From Onchocerca lupi (lineage: Eukaryota > Nematoda > Chromadorea > Rhabditida > Onchocercidae): DNA of 64,000 bases. The DNA is taken from the NCBI GenBank assembly GCA_028564675.1, contig JAOVVO010000293.1, forward strand, positions 1 through 64,000, read 5' to 3'. The stretch's first letter is position 1. Every line of letters begins with the position of its first letter. Both the position numbers and the translations under genes were made by a program. The notes under the pieces are model-generated. The model did not search any database and was not told the DNA's origin. It saw only the letters and a list, made by a program, of their open reading frames with translations. Below are positions 23,969 to 35,590 of the stretch, piece after piece.

Positions 23969-26900
23969 CTACATATCATCGTCATCATCATTTCTTCGCT
24001 GCACTGGTTTCTCGAGCTTAATCAAATCATCAATACGAAGAATTGTTATAGCAGCTTCGGTTGCAAACTTCAGACTCTTAACTTTACTCATCAGTGGTTC
24101 AAGAACACCAGCTTCTTTGTTATCACGAATTTCACCGTTTTCCAAATCCAAACCGGCCCTAAAACGAAGGCAGATTGAATCGGAATGAAACAAAACCCTT
24201 TTATCTTTATATCTGTTTCTCGCTAATTTATTTCATACATATCCCTTAAAAAGTACGCATAACATCATAACATCAGTGCATGCATAATAGCAAAAGTACG
24301 CATTAAATCCATATTAGATTTGATCAGTATTCCGTCTCGTTAAGTTTGATGAAAGCATTAAGCAGAAATTTATCAGATGAAGAAAGATCAGTCTGTTCTT
24401 TCTCATAAAATTCATAAATACCATTTCAAATGAGCAAGTTCTTTCACTTGCTGTGCTTTGTTGTGAAATGCTCGTAACTTAGCGACTAATTCTGTTGAAT
24501 CTTTGGCAGCATTCGAAGCGAGCACTTTTGGTATGACGAGCAATGAATTAGCGAATTCAGCCACGGCAAGCTGTTCACGGCTCGACTGCAACAAAATAAT
24601 AATATCCAAGCACTACAGTCACACTGAATAATTAAAATTAACTCATCAAATTTGTTTTAAATCTGCAACTCTTCATAAATCCCTACTAAAAGCAATAAGA
24701 AGAAACGGAAGCATCAATTTCAAACGCAAATTGTAAAAAGCTGCCGAAATTGTATTAATTAGAAAAAGCCAAACTTACTAAAGTGGTCGCAAATGCTTCA
24801 AGATAAACATTCAATGAAGTTTCAACTGCTCCACCACCAGCAACAAGTTTTTTGCTTTCAAGTACTCGCTGGACAACACAAAGAGCATCATGAAGTGATC
24901 GCTCCATTTCATCAAGCATCACATCATTTGGCCCACTAAATATCAAAAGCAGTAAGAAGGAAGAAATGGAAGCATTAAAACGATCCGATTCATGAGAAAA
25001 TAGTAATCTACTTTCACTTTTTTAAATCGAATTCATAAAAATATTTTTCAATATTTGCAATGATAAGGATTAAATTAGAAAATTAAAAGTAAATTTATAT
25101 GACTTAAAGTGTTGAAAGAAAAAGTTTATGTCAAATCAGTATGAAATTAAATTTGATCAACAATTAGATACTATGGAAAAGGATGTTTCACCGAAGAATA
25201 ATCGAGGATGAAGTTCGCGCTTTGGGTCCTTTGATGAGAATAAGTTCATCGTCCGAAATTCTTTCCTGAACTACTTCATCAGCTGCACCGAGCTGGGAGG
25301 TTTCGAATGCTTCTGCGCCTTCCAGAGTTGCCAAAGATGACATTAATGTAGCTAAAACATATGTTTCCTCTAAATTAGATAAAAAATTGCTTTTGAAAAG
25401 ATTCCAAGATGCTTAAGTTCTCTCGAACCAACGAATTCAATTTTTTTAAAACTATAAAATCTTCAAAGCCATTTTGTAAATCATTTAGTTAAAGCGACGA
25501 TGTTTCTAGATTGCTCAAATTCCCTTAAATTTTTTATATATTGCTAAAACTGCTTGCAAATCATTTCCTGTCCCATTCATATGTTCCATACTTTAATTTA
25601 CAAAATTTTGATAGCAAAAAAATTTCGATGAAGCATTTTAAAATAAAGATTTCTCAGTTTTCTTCTCTAATAGAGATATTTTTTTAATCATTTTTTCAAA
25701 TTTGAAGTTAAGCAGTACTGTGAATTAATTAAAAAAGAATTTGAAGCAAAATGCTTCCTATTATTTTTATTAAATTACCTCCAGTTGCTTTAGCAATTCG
25801 TTTTAAGTCAATCTTTTTGCATCGTCGTACTGCCATTGCACCTGCTTCCACAAACTGCTTTAAGCAGAGATCATCGATTCCACCTGTCGTCAGTACTACA
25901 TTGGCTCCAGCTTTCAAAATTTTTTCAATTCTTCGTTTCGTTATTTCGAACTCTCTGTAATTAAGTAGAGTAAAGCAGTTCCGTAAATGTCTTATCAACC
26001 CAAAAAAATTTGAAGCAATTACTGCATATCATTTTTATTCAATTATCTCCAGTAACTATTTTAGCAATTATTAAAAACATTTAAAAAATATTCCCAATTC
26101 TACAAGCAAGAAGACCTAAAGCAGGCAATACATATGCCCTATTTTGAATTTCATAACTTGCAACAACTTAAAAACAAATCATGAAAATATATGACGAAAA
26201 AAGAACTTACTCACGACGAAATGCTTCAAGCTTTGATGGATCTTCAACCACCACCGATATTCCAAGATGCATTTTGACCTTCTGCAGCGAAAAATCCAAA
26301 CAAGCAATCTTCGCATTATGAATAATGCGTGGCATAGCTAAAAGTAACAGTAATTATTTATGGAAACCGTAATCAAGTAATCAAAAAACTAATCAGAGTG
26401 ATAAAGTTCTTAATGAAAGCATAATACAAATAAAAGATAAAGCAACAAAAAAAAATATGATGTGAGTTTACTATTCATTTCTCTACATAACTGTTTTCAA
26501 AATGATAGAAATAATCTACTGATGTCTAAATGAAAATCATGACCATAGTAAACCGTCAGTAAAAAATGTGTGCTTAATTTTGAAACAAAAAAAAAAAAAA
26601 AAGAAAAAAAAAGGAGATGACTTTATTTTGAAAAATAAAGGAAAGGAGATTAAAGTAAATAACAAAAATGCCTGAATTGTTTTCTACGTCATCTCCTTCA
26701 TTCCAAAGGAAATAACGTAGAAAACAATTCAGGCATTTCTGGTCAAGTATGCATATGCTTAACATAATCAATAGCGGGCGCGAGTAAGGCGGAAGGAAGA
26801 ATGAAGGGAAAGAAGAGAGAAAGAGGAAGCATAGGATAAAGATGGGATGTAAAAGTTCAACATAAAAATTACCTTGACTGGCAATAGTACAATTCAGCGC

Positions 26901-28884
26901 ATAGCCCTTAATCAGAAAACTCTCACGTACTGATTTTCCATGTGCTTTCAACACGTTGACAGCCTTGATTGGGTAAGTAACCTTACCTTGGGCGTCAGTT
27001 ACTTTAACGAGTTCTGCCGCTTCAACGACCATATTAGCAAAAAAATCAGCATCACTGTAAAAATCAGCATCCGAAATAAATCATTATGAAGAAGAAATAA
27101 AGGAAGGACATGAATAGATCCAGATCAATATTTTTAAAACACGATTTCGGAAAAAAGTAGGATTTCATGGATGTAATACAATATTCAATCAAATGATAGC
27201 CTCCTACTCGAATGGAAAAGGGAAAATAGAGGAATAGAAACAAATATGGTTTGTGAACGTATCCTAAAATGTCATCAAAGTTATATGTTAAGCAATGCTA
27301 ATATTAAAAAGAACTGGACCCAGGGAGTTGTAATATGTAAACTTGGAGAAAATTTCCTATTCCATATTTCTAAGATCACAAAAAAAGGAAAACATACGGC
27401 CCAATGACTTTTGAAGACATTGCTGTTTTAGCAGCTTCAATAATCGAATGTCGTCCCAACTCTTGCGATCCAAAAGACAAATTGTCCTGCAGGAAAAATT
27501 CAGAAGCATAGGAAATTACCATAAATTACTTTCTCATGATCAAATTTTCAAAAAAATAAACCTAAAAACTTCCTGTGCACTCTTAATTACCACTAATTCT
27601 CAACTCAACACTTCTGTTACAATATCACTGAGAAAAAATAAAGCTAAAATACCAGTAGCTGATGCAAATATAAAATAGTAGTACTAATTTTACGAATACG
27701 GAAAGTAACAGTCTCCAATCTTTTTCAGTGTGTGGTAACTGAAGGCAAATAAACATATGAATAGGACTATAAAATAAGCAGATAAATGAAAGCGAATCTT
27801 TATCTTTAGATATTAATAATAGAACATTTACCTGCATATAACGTACAGATTCTTTACAAGCCAAGCGATAACCGTTAATAACGGTTGTGGGATGAACTTG
27901 TTGCTTAACTAATTCATCAGCAGATTTAAGTAACTCGGCTGCTACAATAACTACCGATGTTGTTCCATCACCAACCTTGGAAAAAATTTATTTAAAATTG
28001 TCAGTTAAAATAATTTCAACTAAAAATATTCATGGAAAACAGAATGAGGAAATGAGAAGGAATAATTTCAGGATTTTCACAAATCCAAATATTTCTCAAT
28101 TAATTTTCAAAAGAAAGTCATAATGTGTGATTGAATACCTCCTCATCTTGTAACTGAGCCAATTCGACAAGAACTTTTGCAGCCGGATGTTCAACTTCTA
28201 TTTGTTTGAGAATTGTCGCGCCGTCATTTGTCACTACCGCATCCTGAAATTAGAAATGTGAAATTCTCCGGAAGCTTCATTGCAGATAAAGAATCCTAAA
28301 AGTGCGATTTTTGACCTCACATTCAGGACAATTCCTTTAAAAGCCTAAATGCTCTCGAAAAAGATCGTAAGTATATGAAAATATGCACAATGATTATATT
28401 ACGAAAACATGTATTATAAAAGTTTATAATATTTAAGAAGGAAAAATGCTTTGTCCATCATCGGACTCATATATATCCTTGATTGCTTTTGTAATGATCT
28501 ATAGCATCTAACCTACCCCAACATCATCCACAAGCATCTTATCGAGTCCAACCGGTCCAAGTGACGACTTCACAATATTAGCAATTGCTGATGCTGCCAT
28601 AACTGAAATCGAGACGATTAATTTGGAATGAATGCAACTTCTGCGAAGATTACCAAATTTGCTTTTTCCGAAAGATTGAACTGCATGTTCACGTTTAAGA
28701 TGCATAAAAAGTTCGATATTTCATTCAAATTTCTTTATTAATCTTGCATAAGCATAATAATATATAGTAATGTAAATAAGGGAACATATTGTGCAAAGAA
28801 AATGATACCATTTTGTGTTCGAACGGACTGACCCGACGTACGTTTGCCCGTGACAGCAAGGAGTCCTTCGCCAGCTGATGCCAT
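23969..28884 (-). CDS. cct-1: T-complex protein 1 subunit alpha (CCT-1)
   Basis: One of eight subunits of the cytosolic TRiC/CCT ring chaperonin that folds actin, tubulin and other proteins with ATP. Minus-strand exons, 5' to 3': 28884-28809, 28602-28517, 28243-28139, 27975-27832, 27486-27397 (edge uncertain by one base), 27054-26873, 26337-26211, 25954-25779, 25351-25192, 24935-24779, 24585-24422, 24158-23969. Together they give about 551 residues, the normal length. Signatures: KSSLGPVGLDKMLVDD and TNDGATILK near the N-terminus, the VGDGTTSVV ATP-hydrolysis motif, NVVLTTGGIDD, CLKQFVEAGAMAVRR and VAGGGAVETSL in the C-terminal equatorial domain, ending DDDDDM. These match the alpha subunit rather than the other paralogues. 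The start MASAGEG precedes the conserved TGKRTSGQSVR. The gene is complete with GT-AG introns throughout. It is convergent with HSP70 copy 2 and divergent from the transporter gene. Confidence 0.96.
26666..26738. repeat. 24-bp perfect inverted repeat in a cct-1 intron
   Basis: Arms 26666-26689 and 26715-26738 are exact reverse complements (arm 1 starts AAATGCCTGAATTG), separated by a 25-base loop. It lies in the cct-1 intron 26338-26872. In RNA from either strand it would form a 24-bp stem, in the size range of a small-RNA hairpin or a small foldback element. Confidence 0.9.
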
Positions 28885-29310
28885 CTTTTCTAAATAAATA
28901 ATTACAATTGTAGTATTTAAATACTGAAACTTAACATTAAGGAAAAGTTTCCGCAACAAGACTTTGTACTTTGGACCATTCCGACGACAAAACAATTAAA
29001 CTATCCACCAAGATCTACTCTTAATTAAATTAATTGACAAGCCTGACCTCCGCCCCCTATACATTCATCCGCTTATGCTACAACGTTATAATCCAAGGAA
29101 GGGATCGCTATGAAAAGTCTGTCCTTCATCCGAATATGTTGGATAACTGCGATGTCATAATCATTAAAAATCAATAAAAGATATGTGGGAGGGCTTGCTG
29201 CCATATTATTTTTAGCCATCTCTTCGGATAGTTCTTATCAGTTATCATTAATTGCTACCTCTCCTTTAGTCCGCTCATTCTTTATATTTTCGGAAATCTT
29301 GCGATATGAC
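28885..29310. promoter_or_regulatory. Divergent promoter region, cct-1 and transporter
   Basis: About 430 bases between two divergent start codons, so the promoters are probably shared or closely spaced. A pyrimidine-rich, GC-richer patch (GACCTCCGCCCCCTATAC) occurs near 29045. No TATA box or heat-shock element was recognised. Confidence 0.45.
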
Positions 29311-31205
29311 ATGATGACCTCATTGCCATTTCGTATGATACCAAAACATGATGGACATCTATACGACAAATGGGATTCAGTGATGTCCAATGATGGCGAC
29401 TATCATAAACTGCCGAATTGTACAAATGGAATTGGATGGATTCTGAATGTAAAGCTCTTTTTCCTATTTTTTATTGCTTATTTTTTTTTTTCGAAAATTT
29501 GTTAGATAGAGATCGGACTCGGAAGTCTTTAAAAAAATAGTGTAATTTTTGTTAGTATCTGAAAATAAGTTATGTAAATAGAGAGGATTAAACAATTCTC
29601 AAGAGATTATCGAACTGATATATGCAAAACGATTGCTTATTTTGAACGTTAAAGTTTAGAATACACATGAAATGCATTCACTAATTCTTATTAGAGATAT
29701 GAAATGAATAACGGAAAAGATTGCAGTTGCATTCATTTGAATTCGGCACTTTTTTCAGATTTTTGGGGATTGTGTCGATACGAACTTGAAATTAATTGGC
29801 TTTATCATTGGGTTTATTTCATTGTTTCTTTGGCTTTTACCATTAATTCCACAGCTTTTGAATAATTATCGCACTAAACGATGCGATGCTCTTTCCATTT
29901 ACTTTATTCTTTTTTGGTACGTTCTACCAAGCTAGAATATATTTATCAGAATTTAAGGAAGTTTAGTATTTTGATTGGGCATTGCTTCCTACCATAAGAA
30001 GTTATTAGAAAATTTTAGCAGTTAGATATGAATGAAATGTAGCTTGCTACAAAAAAGTTTTTCCATTTGTTTACATTATTTTTCGCATGGAATGCTTTTA
30101 TCAGTATCATCTGTTTATTGCAAAAACTATTGCGAATAAAAGAAATTGGAAAATTCAGGCTAATATCTTTCAGACAAATATTTGAATCATCCAATTTTTA
30201 TTTTGATTTTAAGGATTGTTGGAGATTCATGCAATGTGGCTGGGACAGTACTTGCAAATCAACAACCTCTTCAAAAAATTATTGGTGTCTATTACATTAT
30301 GCAGGTATGAAACCCAAAAATTTTAAGATTTTATCTATACTTGTTCTTGACAGACCATCCCTTTGTCGTAAAATAATTTTGGTTTTATTTATATTTCTAG
30401 GATATGGTCATTCTTAGCCAGTATTTTTATTATACTCGCATCTATTCACATCGATTACAAGGTATCTTTTCCAATTAAGTTTCTAATTTTTGATTTTTCA
30501 CTTATTTTTCTCATATCTTCTAATGTATCGGAAATAATGTAGAAAAGAGAGCTATTTATAATTGCTTTTAAAATTTCCAGAAAATAGCAAATTTTAGTAA
30601 AACTAAGTTTCCATCAGCAATGCAACTTTCATCAATTGCAGTTAGATCACCTCCAACTTAATTTAGTTCAGTTGAGGTTTTGGATTTTTTCTGTTTTTTG
30701 TTTTGTTCTCATTGATATTAGTATAAAATATTATATGAACTGATTATCAGTTTCGACACGAAATAATCCAGTAACAAGTCCAACAGCAATAGTACCGGGC
30801 ATTTTTATTGGATTTTTATTCACTGGTGGAACATTATTTTCAAGTTATCGTGCATCAAATAAATTTGATTATCAAGCTTATGAAATACCATCTAGGAGAA
30901 GAAAATTACTTTCTACTGAATTACTTGGTGGACCGCCATTTTTTAATGGCTATTACGATTTGGTTGGCTTAATTTCATATGTTATATTCTTTATGTTTTT
31001 TTAAAAAATTTGAATTAGATATAAAAATTTCTATGTTTTCTTGTTGAAGAAAAAGTAATAATAAAAAGTGGTAAAAATCGAATCTTATAAGAAATTGCTT
31101 TATTTTTTCAGCTCGGCTATATAATTGGTTCTATATCCGCAACATGTTACTTTGCCGGTCGCATTCCGCAAGTGTTAAAGAATTATTACCGGCGATCTTG
31201 TGAAG
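29311..31205 (+). CDS. laat-1: PQ-loop lysosomal cationic amino-acid transporter (3' end not found)
   Basis: Family role: export of lysine and arginine from lysosomes (LAAT-1 in worms, PQLC2/SLC66A1 in mammals). Exons: 29311-29448, 29759-29916, 30214-30304, 30401-30461, 30751-30962, 31112-31205, all in phase, about 250 codons. After a 46-residue N-terminus ending in the conserved CTNGIGWILN come transmembrane helices with the first PQ motif (LPLIPQLLNNYRT) and the second near the end (GRIPQVLKNYYRRSCEG). In between is WIVGDSCNVAG followed by a tyrosine-rich helix end (QYFYYTRIYSHR). The family needs two or three more helices after SCEG, but I found none by 32240. An in-frame upstream ATG at 29185 would add a hydrophobic stretch; 29311 gives a better fit to the family. 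A possible terminal exon is listed separately. Confidence 0.85.
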
Positions 31206-32241
31206 GTATTGTATCATGAAAACAACAGTTTATTTTCCAATTCAAATTGAAATAGTACAGATGATATGTATTTTTGTAGAAAAAGATTGAGCCCTTATGA
31301 TACTCTAAATGTAACATTCACTGAACAGAATTTTCAAATGAGTAATGTTTCTTTTTTTTTTTTTTTTTTTTTTTTTGTCTTCAACTATTTTTGCTTATAT
31401 TACCAAATAATTTAGATATCTGAAGTTTTTTTCTTCCTCTTTTTATATCTTTTCTCCCGATATTTCTTCCCTTATATGATTTACCGTACTTATATCCCTA
31501 CTCAAAGATAGTAGTCGTAAAGCTAATCGTAATCATCCTTGATAGATTGTCCGTTCGGTTTCAATCTTTGATGTTTATTGAGAAAAAAAAATCACTTTGC
31601 TTGAATACATTTGACCCCATTTTATTCATTTCTATTCATCTCATTTCATAAAAATTATTTTATGATGGTTCACCTGATCGGACCATCCTTGAAGAAAATC
31701 AATATTTATGACCCGATTTTTTTATTGCATCAATGATTGTGTGTTCCGCGATTGCATACAAAATGTAAAATGATCCATAAAATTTGGAGATTACTGTGAC
31801 CGTTTAGTAAGTATGGTCCACAGATTACTGTAGTGCATGGGCCATAAATAGATCTTCCTCTTTCGCACGCTGACCTGACCTGACCTGTAATTATTCGTCA
31901 GTTTTAATAATTTCGTTAATTAGTTACTTAGTGTACATTTTAATTGAGATTTTTAGTTCGCATTCTGCAAATTTTCATACTTAATCGCATATTTCAATTT
32001 TGATTTAAATTCCTGTCAAGATTTCTCTGAGACAGTGATATGTTAAGTTGATATCAGTTTGGTTATGAATAGGGAGCCATTCAGTTTAAAGTTTACTTTT
32101 CATTTCGATTTGCTTTCCACAAAAAAAAAGAAAAAAAGTGGAAAAATTTGAAACCAAGAATAATAGATTCATCACAGGAAACAATAGTGAGAAAAAAAAA
32201 TGAAATTTGCAAACTCAATGAATTTCTACTTAATTTTTCAG

Positions 32242-32320
32242 GCAGCAAAGGTTAATTGTTGTTCTTAGGCGGAAATTACTATTCATGCAACAACAACAGC
32301 AGCAGAAATCCGATCTGTAA
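32242..32320 (+). CDS. Candidate terminal exon with polyglutamine (tentative)
   Basis: After a good acceptor (TTTTTCAG), one phase reads QRLIVVLRRKLLFMQQQQQQ, then KSDL and TAA. It needs a phase-2 upstream exon, whereas the last transporter exon I see ends in phase 1, so at least one exon between them would be missing. It may be the C-terminal tail of the transporter or chance. Confidence 0.2.
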
Positions 32321-33177
32321 TGCTACATTCCTTTCAAAAATTTAATTGGTTTGTCTTTTTTATATATATATAATTTCAAAAATAATTTTTATATTTCACT
32401 ATTTCATTTCTTGCGATCCATGAAATATTTCAAACATTTAGTTCGCATAAGAATTCAATTACGGGGAAACGTTAAGGCAAATTATTATATATAGAATATT
32501 TTAATGATTTGAAGCACTCTTCATCCGTTTTTACTATGAATATTTCAATTGATAGCCTAAGGCATTCCTTATGCAATAATTTATTTATTGAATAGCTCTT
32601 CCATTCTCTTGAAATGTTAATTTTCATTTAATTTCATATTGAATATATTTTGATAGTTTCCTAATGATAAGTTAAGAAAATGAAATGGAAATTATCGAAT
32701 TAGAATTAATATCATTATTTTGTTATTTGCAAAGCGTCTGTTGGAGATTATTTGTATTAGTATGAATTTGAGATCAGATACATGTTATTTTTGTTTTTTT
32801 CATCAATACAATTTTTTTCCCCACGTTGCACTTGTCTTTTTTCTAATTTCGTATCCATAAAATAAAAAAGATTTATATCTTTTTTGTTTTAAAAAAAATT
32901 TTTTCTTCCGAATTTTCCGTTTTGAAAAATTTTTTCTTCTTTCATCAGCTGAGGACAAATTGTATGTAATTTAATATATTTACGCTAAAATTTATTCAAC
33001 AATACGGAAATGACGCATGAAGATTAACATCAAAAATAGCATCATATATACGCTGTTGAAGTAAGCGTGCTTTCGGAAAGTTATTTTTTCTGGAAAATTT
33101 TTTGATTATTTCTTCTCTAGTATTTATTAGATATTTATTTATTCATTAATTTTGCTAGTATTTAAAATATCTCTTGA

Positions 33178-33440
33178 TCACTGGACATATTCGAAGATTT
33201 AGTTAATTAATTGTCATTTTTTACAAGTTCTGATTTTAAATATTATTTGATTAATGGACATATATTTATTAAGGTGATCGCAATCAATCCCTCCAGTTCT
33301 GGTCTTTTTAAAAAAGATAAATGAGAAAAAAGAAACTATTCAATCACTGGACATATTTGAAGATTTGTTTAATTAATTGTTATTTTTTATCAGTTTCTAA
33401 TTCATATTTAGGTGATCATTGTCAACCCCTGCAATTGTGA
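33178..33440. repeat. 166-bp diverged tandem repeat
   Basis: TCACTGGACATATTCGAAG at 33178 recurs as TCACTGGACATATTTGAAG at 33344. Both are followed by a TTAATTAATTGT segment, a T-run, and further on a GGTGATC-containing stretch. Confidence 0.7.
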
Positions 33441-33656
33441 ATATTTTGAGGAAAGGTAAAAGAGAGGAAGAGGAGAGATGGTATAGTATAGATGGATGGT
33501 TTCGGATGACAAAGCTTCTCGTCCTAATGTCATCGTCGTCCCATCACCGTTTTGATATCATTTTAGTGCTTATCGATGTGTGTCTCGATGGTGAAGTGGC
33601 ATTGGCACACACAGTCTGTATTGCTTTACTTCTTGAGTTTTGTTTGCATAAGAGGT

Positions 33657-33694
33657 GGATTGATTGATTGTGGTTGGTTAGTTGGTTGGTTGGT
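33657..33694. repeat. (GATT)/(GGTT)n microsatellite
   Basis: Runs of GATTGATTGATTG grade into GGTTGGTTAGTTGGTTGG. Confidence 0.75.
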
Positions 33695-33850
33695 CGAAAT
33701 GGGACGGAAAATACGACAACGAGAAAGAGATGAACAAATTGATGATTATTCCATCCATAAAAAGCCTTTCTCTTTCTTTCCATTATTATTATTTTTACTC
33801 TTTCAACAACAAAAACAACAACAACAATGAAAACAATAAAGCTTAAATGC

Positions 33851-33895
33851 GACAAATGCGCCGCAGATGAATGAACAGCTTTGAGCGCATTTGTC
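33851..33895. repeat. 11-bp perfect inverted repeat
   Basis: GACAAATGCGC and GCGCATTTGTC are separated by 23 bases. A further TGACAAATGAC-like copy lies just outside. GC content is locally higher than in the flanks. Confidence 0.6.
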
Positions 33896-35512
33896 ATTTG
33901 TCATACTAATAAGGTACTAATATTGAAATGACATTAAAATGCTTTAAAAAGATATGCTAATTTCAGAGATGAGACATTGATATTGAAATGATATTGAAAC
34001 AGTTTAAAAAGGATAAACTAATTTCAGAAAAAAAGTTTAAATTTCAAACAATTTTCCAAAAAAAAAAAAAAAAAAGATTTAAAATTGGATATTAGGATGG
34101 AAGAAATTTCTATAAAGACAAAAAATTCGAAATTTGTATGAAAAAATTGTAAAATTATGTATATAAATTGGCTTCATAGATTGTGGACATGAAATTAACT
34201 GATTTTTATAAATTATTTTTAGAATCCAAAATTACAAAATGATTTTATGTAATGAAAAGGGCAATGCACTAAAGAAAACTAGTTGTAGGGCAGGAAAAAT
34301 TTCATTATTTCGAATTTATGGTAGAATTTCGAGATAAGTATGGGTTTTTTTTTTTTTCGATTTATTGTACTTGGATTAAGTTTCCAAGCAACTTTAAGGA
34401 TAAAGGAGTTCTTGAAGTTTGTGAGCAAGAATCGAACGAAACTAGTTATTGAACTTAGACTTTCTTTTGAAAGATTTCGTTGATACAGCAAATAATTGAG
34501 CCTGAAGTAAATACTGAAGAGAGTGAAAGCATTGCAATACTTTACATTTTTTTGCAGTTCTTTACTGTAAAAAATGAATCATTATTCAAACAAATACAGT
34601 GCTAGATCTAGTCAGGATGAAAATTGATTTTGAAATAGGCCTGCTTTTTTATAACTCGTTACAACTGATATGAAAACATATTTCTAACATATATTCAAAT
34701 GAGTATTTATCGATTTTTCTTTTTTGATTCTTTCAATTATGTGAATTTATTGAAAAATAGTTAATTCTTCATTTTCATAAAATGAAAAAAGAAAATTCAA
34801 GAGAAATTTAAGAAAAATACATATATTAATTGATAAAATTGAGAAAAAATTACTTAGATGATTTTTGATTACTTTATATTATTGATTTAAAGTGCGATAT
34901 TACTATTAACTTATGGTATCACTATTATCACTATCACTATATCACTACTAACCGATACTTATAGCCCAAACTTTTTCAATCATTTTTTTCTAACAAAAAT
35001 TTGGCTATATAAATGTTTTATTTATTTATACAAAAAGAAAAGAAAAGAAAACGACAAAGTTTGGAAACTAAATGTTTACAAAAACATATCTTATGTTCAA
35101 ACATTCGATAAATTTACATATGTAATAAGAAGCTATTAAATATAACAAAATTCAAATCAAATTGCTTACTTTATCTTGACAGCGCAATGCAAAATGGTAA
35201 ATATTTATTTATTTATCAGAAAGGGAGGTAAAATTCTAAGCAAATTCTTTGCTAAACATTTTAATATTTGTTCGTTAAACATGAATAAAACTAATATTTG
35301 TCCTCAGTTTGGTATATTCTTCTTGCTTTGTCATCCTTCATCTCGTCCCCGATCTAGCCCATATATAAACAAGTCCTAATCGTGATTGTCCGATCAGTTT
35401 CACCCTGTTCAAGGACGATCGAAATGATCAATTTTGCTTCAGAATCTTTTCCATAATTTCATTTTACTAACATTTTTTATCTCATTTTTTGATATTTTGA
35501 TAGCTAATGTTC

Positions 35513-35513
<1 letters not shown>

Positions 35514-35589
<76 letters not shown>
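35514..35589. repeat. 76-base poly(T) tract
   Basis: The longest homopolymer in the window, followed at about 35879-35898 by a second T tract. It lies in the gene-poor spacer. Length is probably unreliable in the assembly. Confidence 0.95.

Positions 35590-35590
<1 letters not shown>

Noticed and set aside
30585..30660. Possible extra exon in the transporter (QANFSKTKFPSAMQ frame)
   Set aside because: Exon 30401-30461 joins exon 30751-30962 directly in correct phase. Including this segment needs a donor in the wrong phase or meets a stop.
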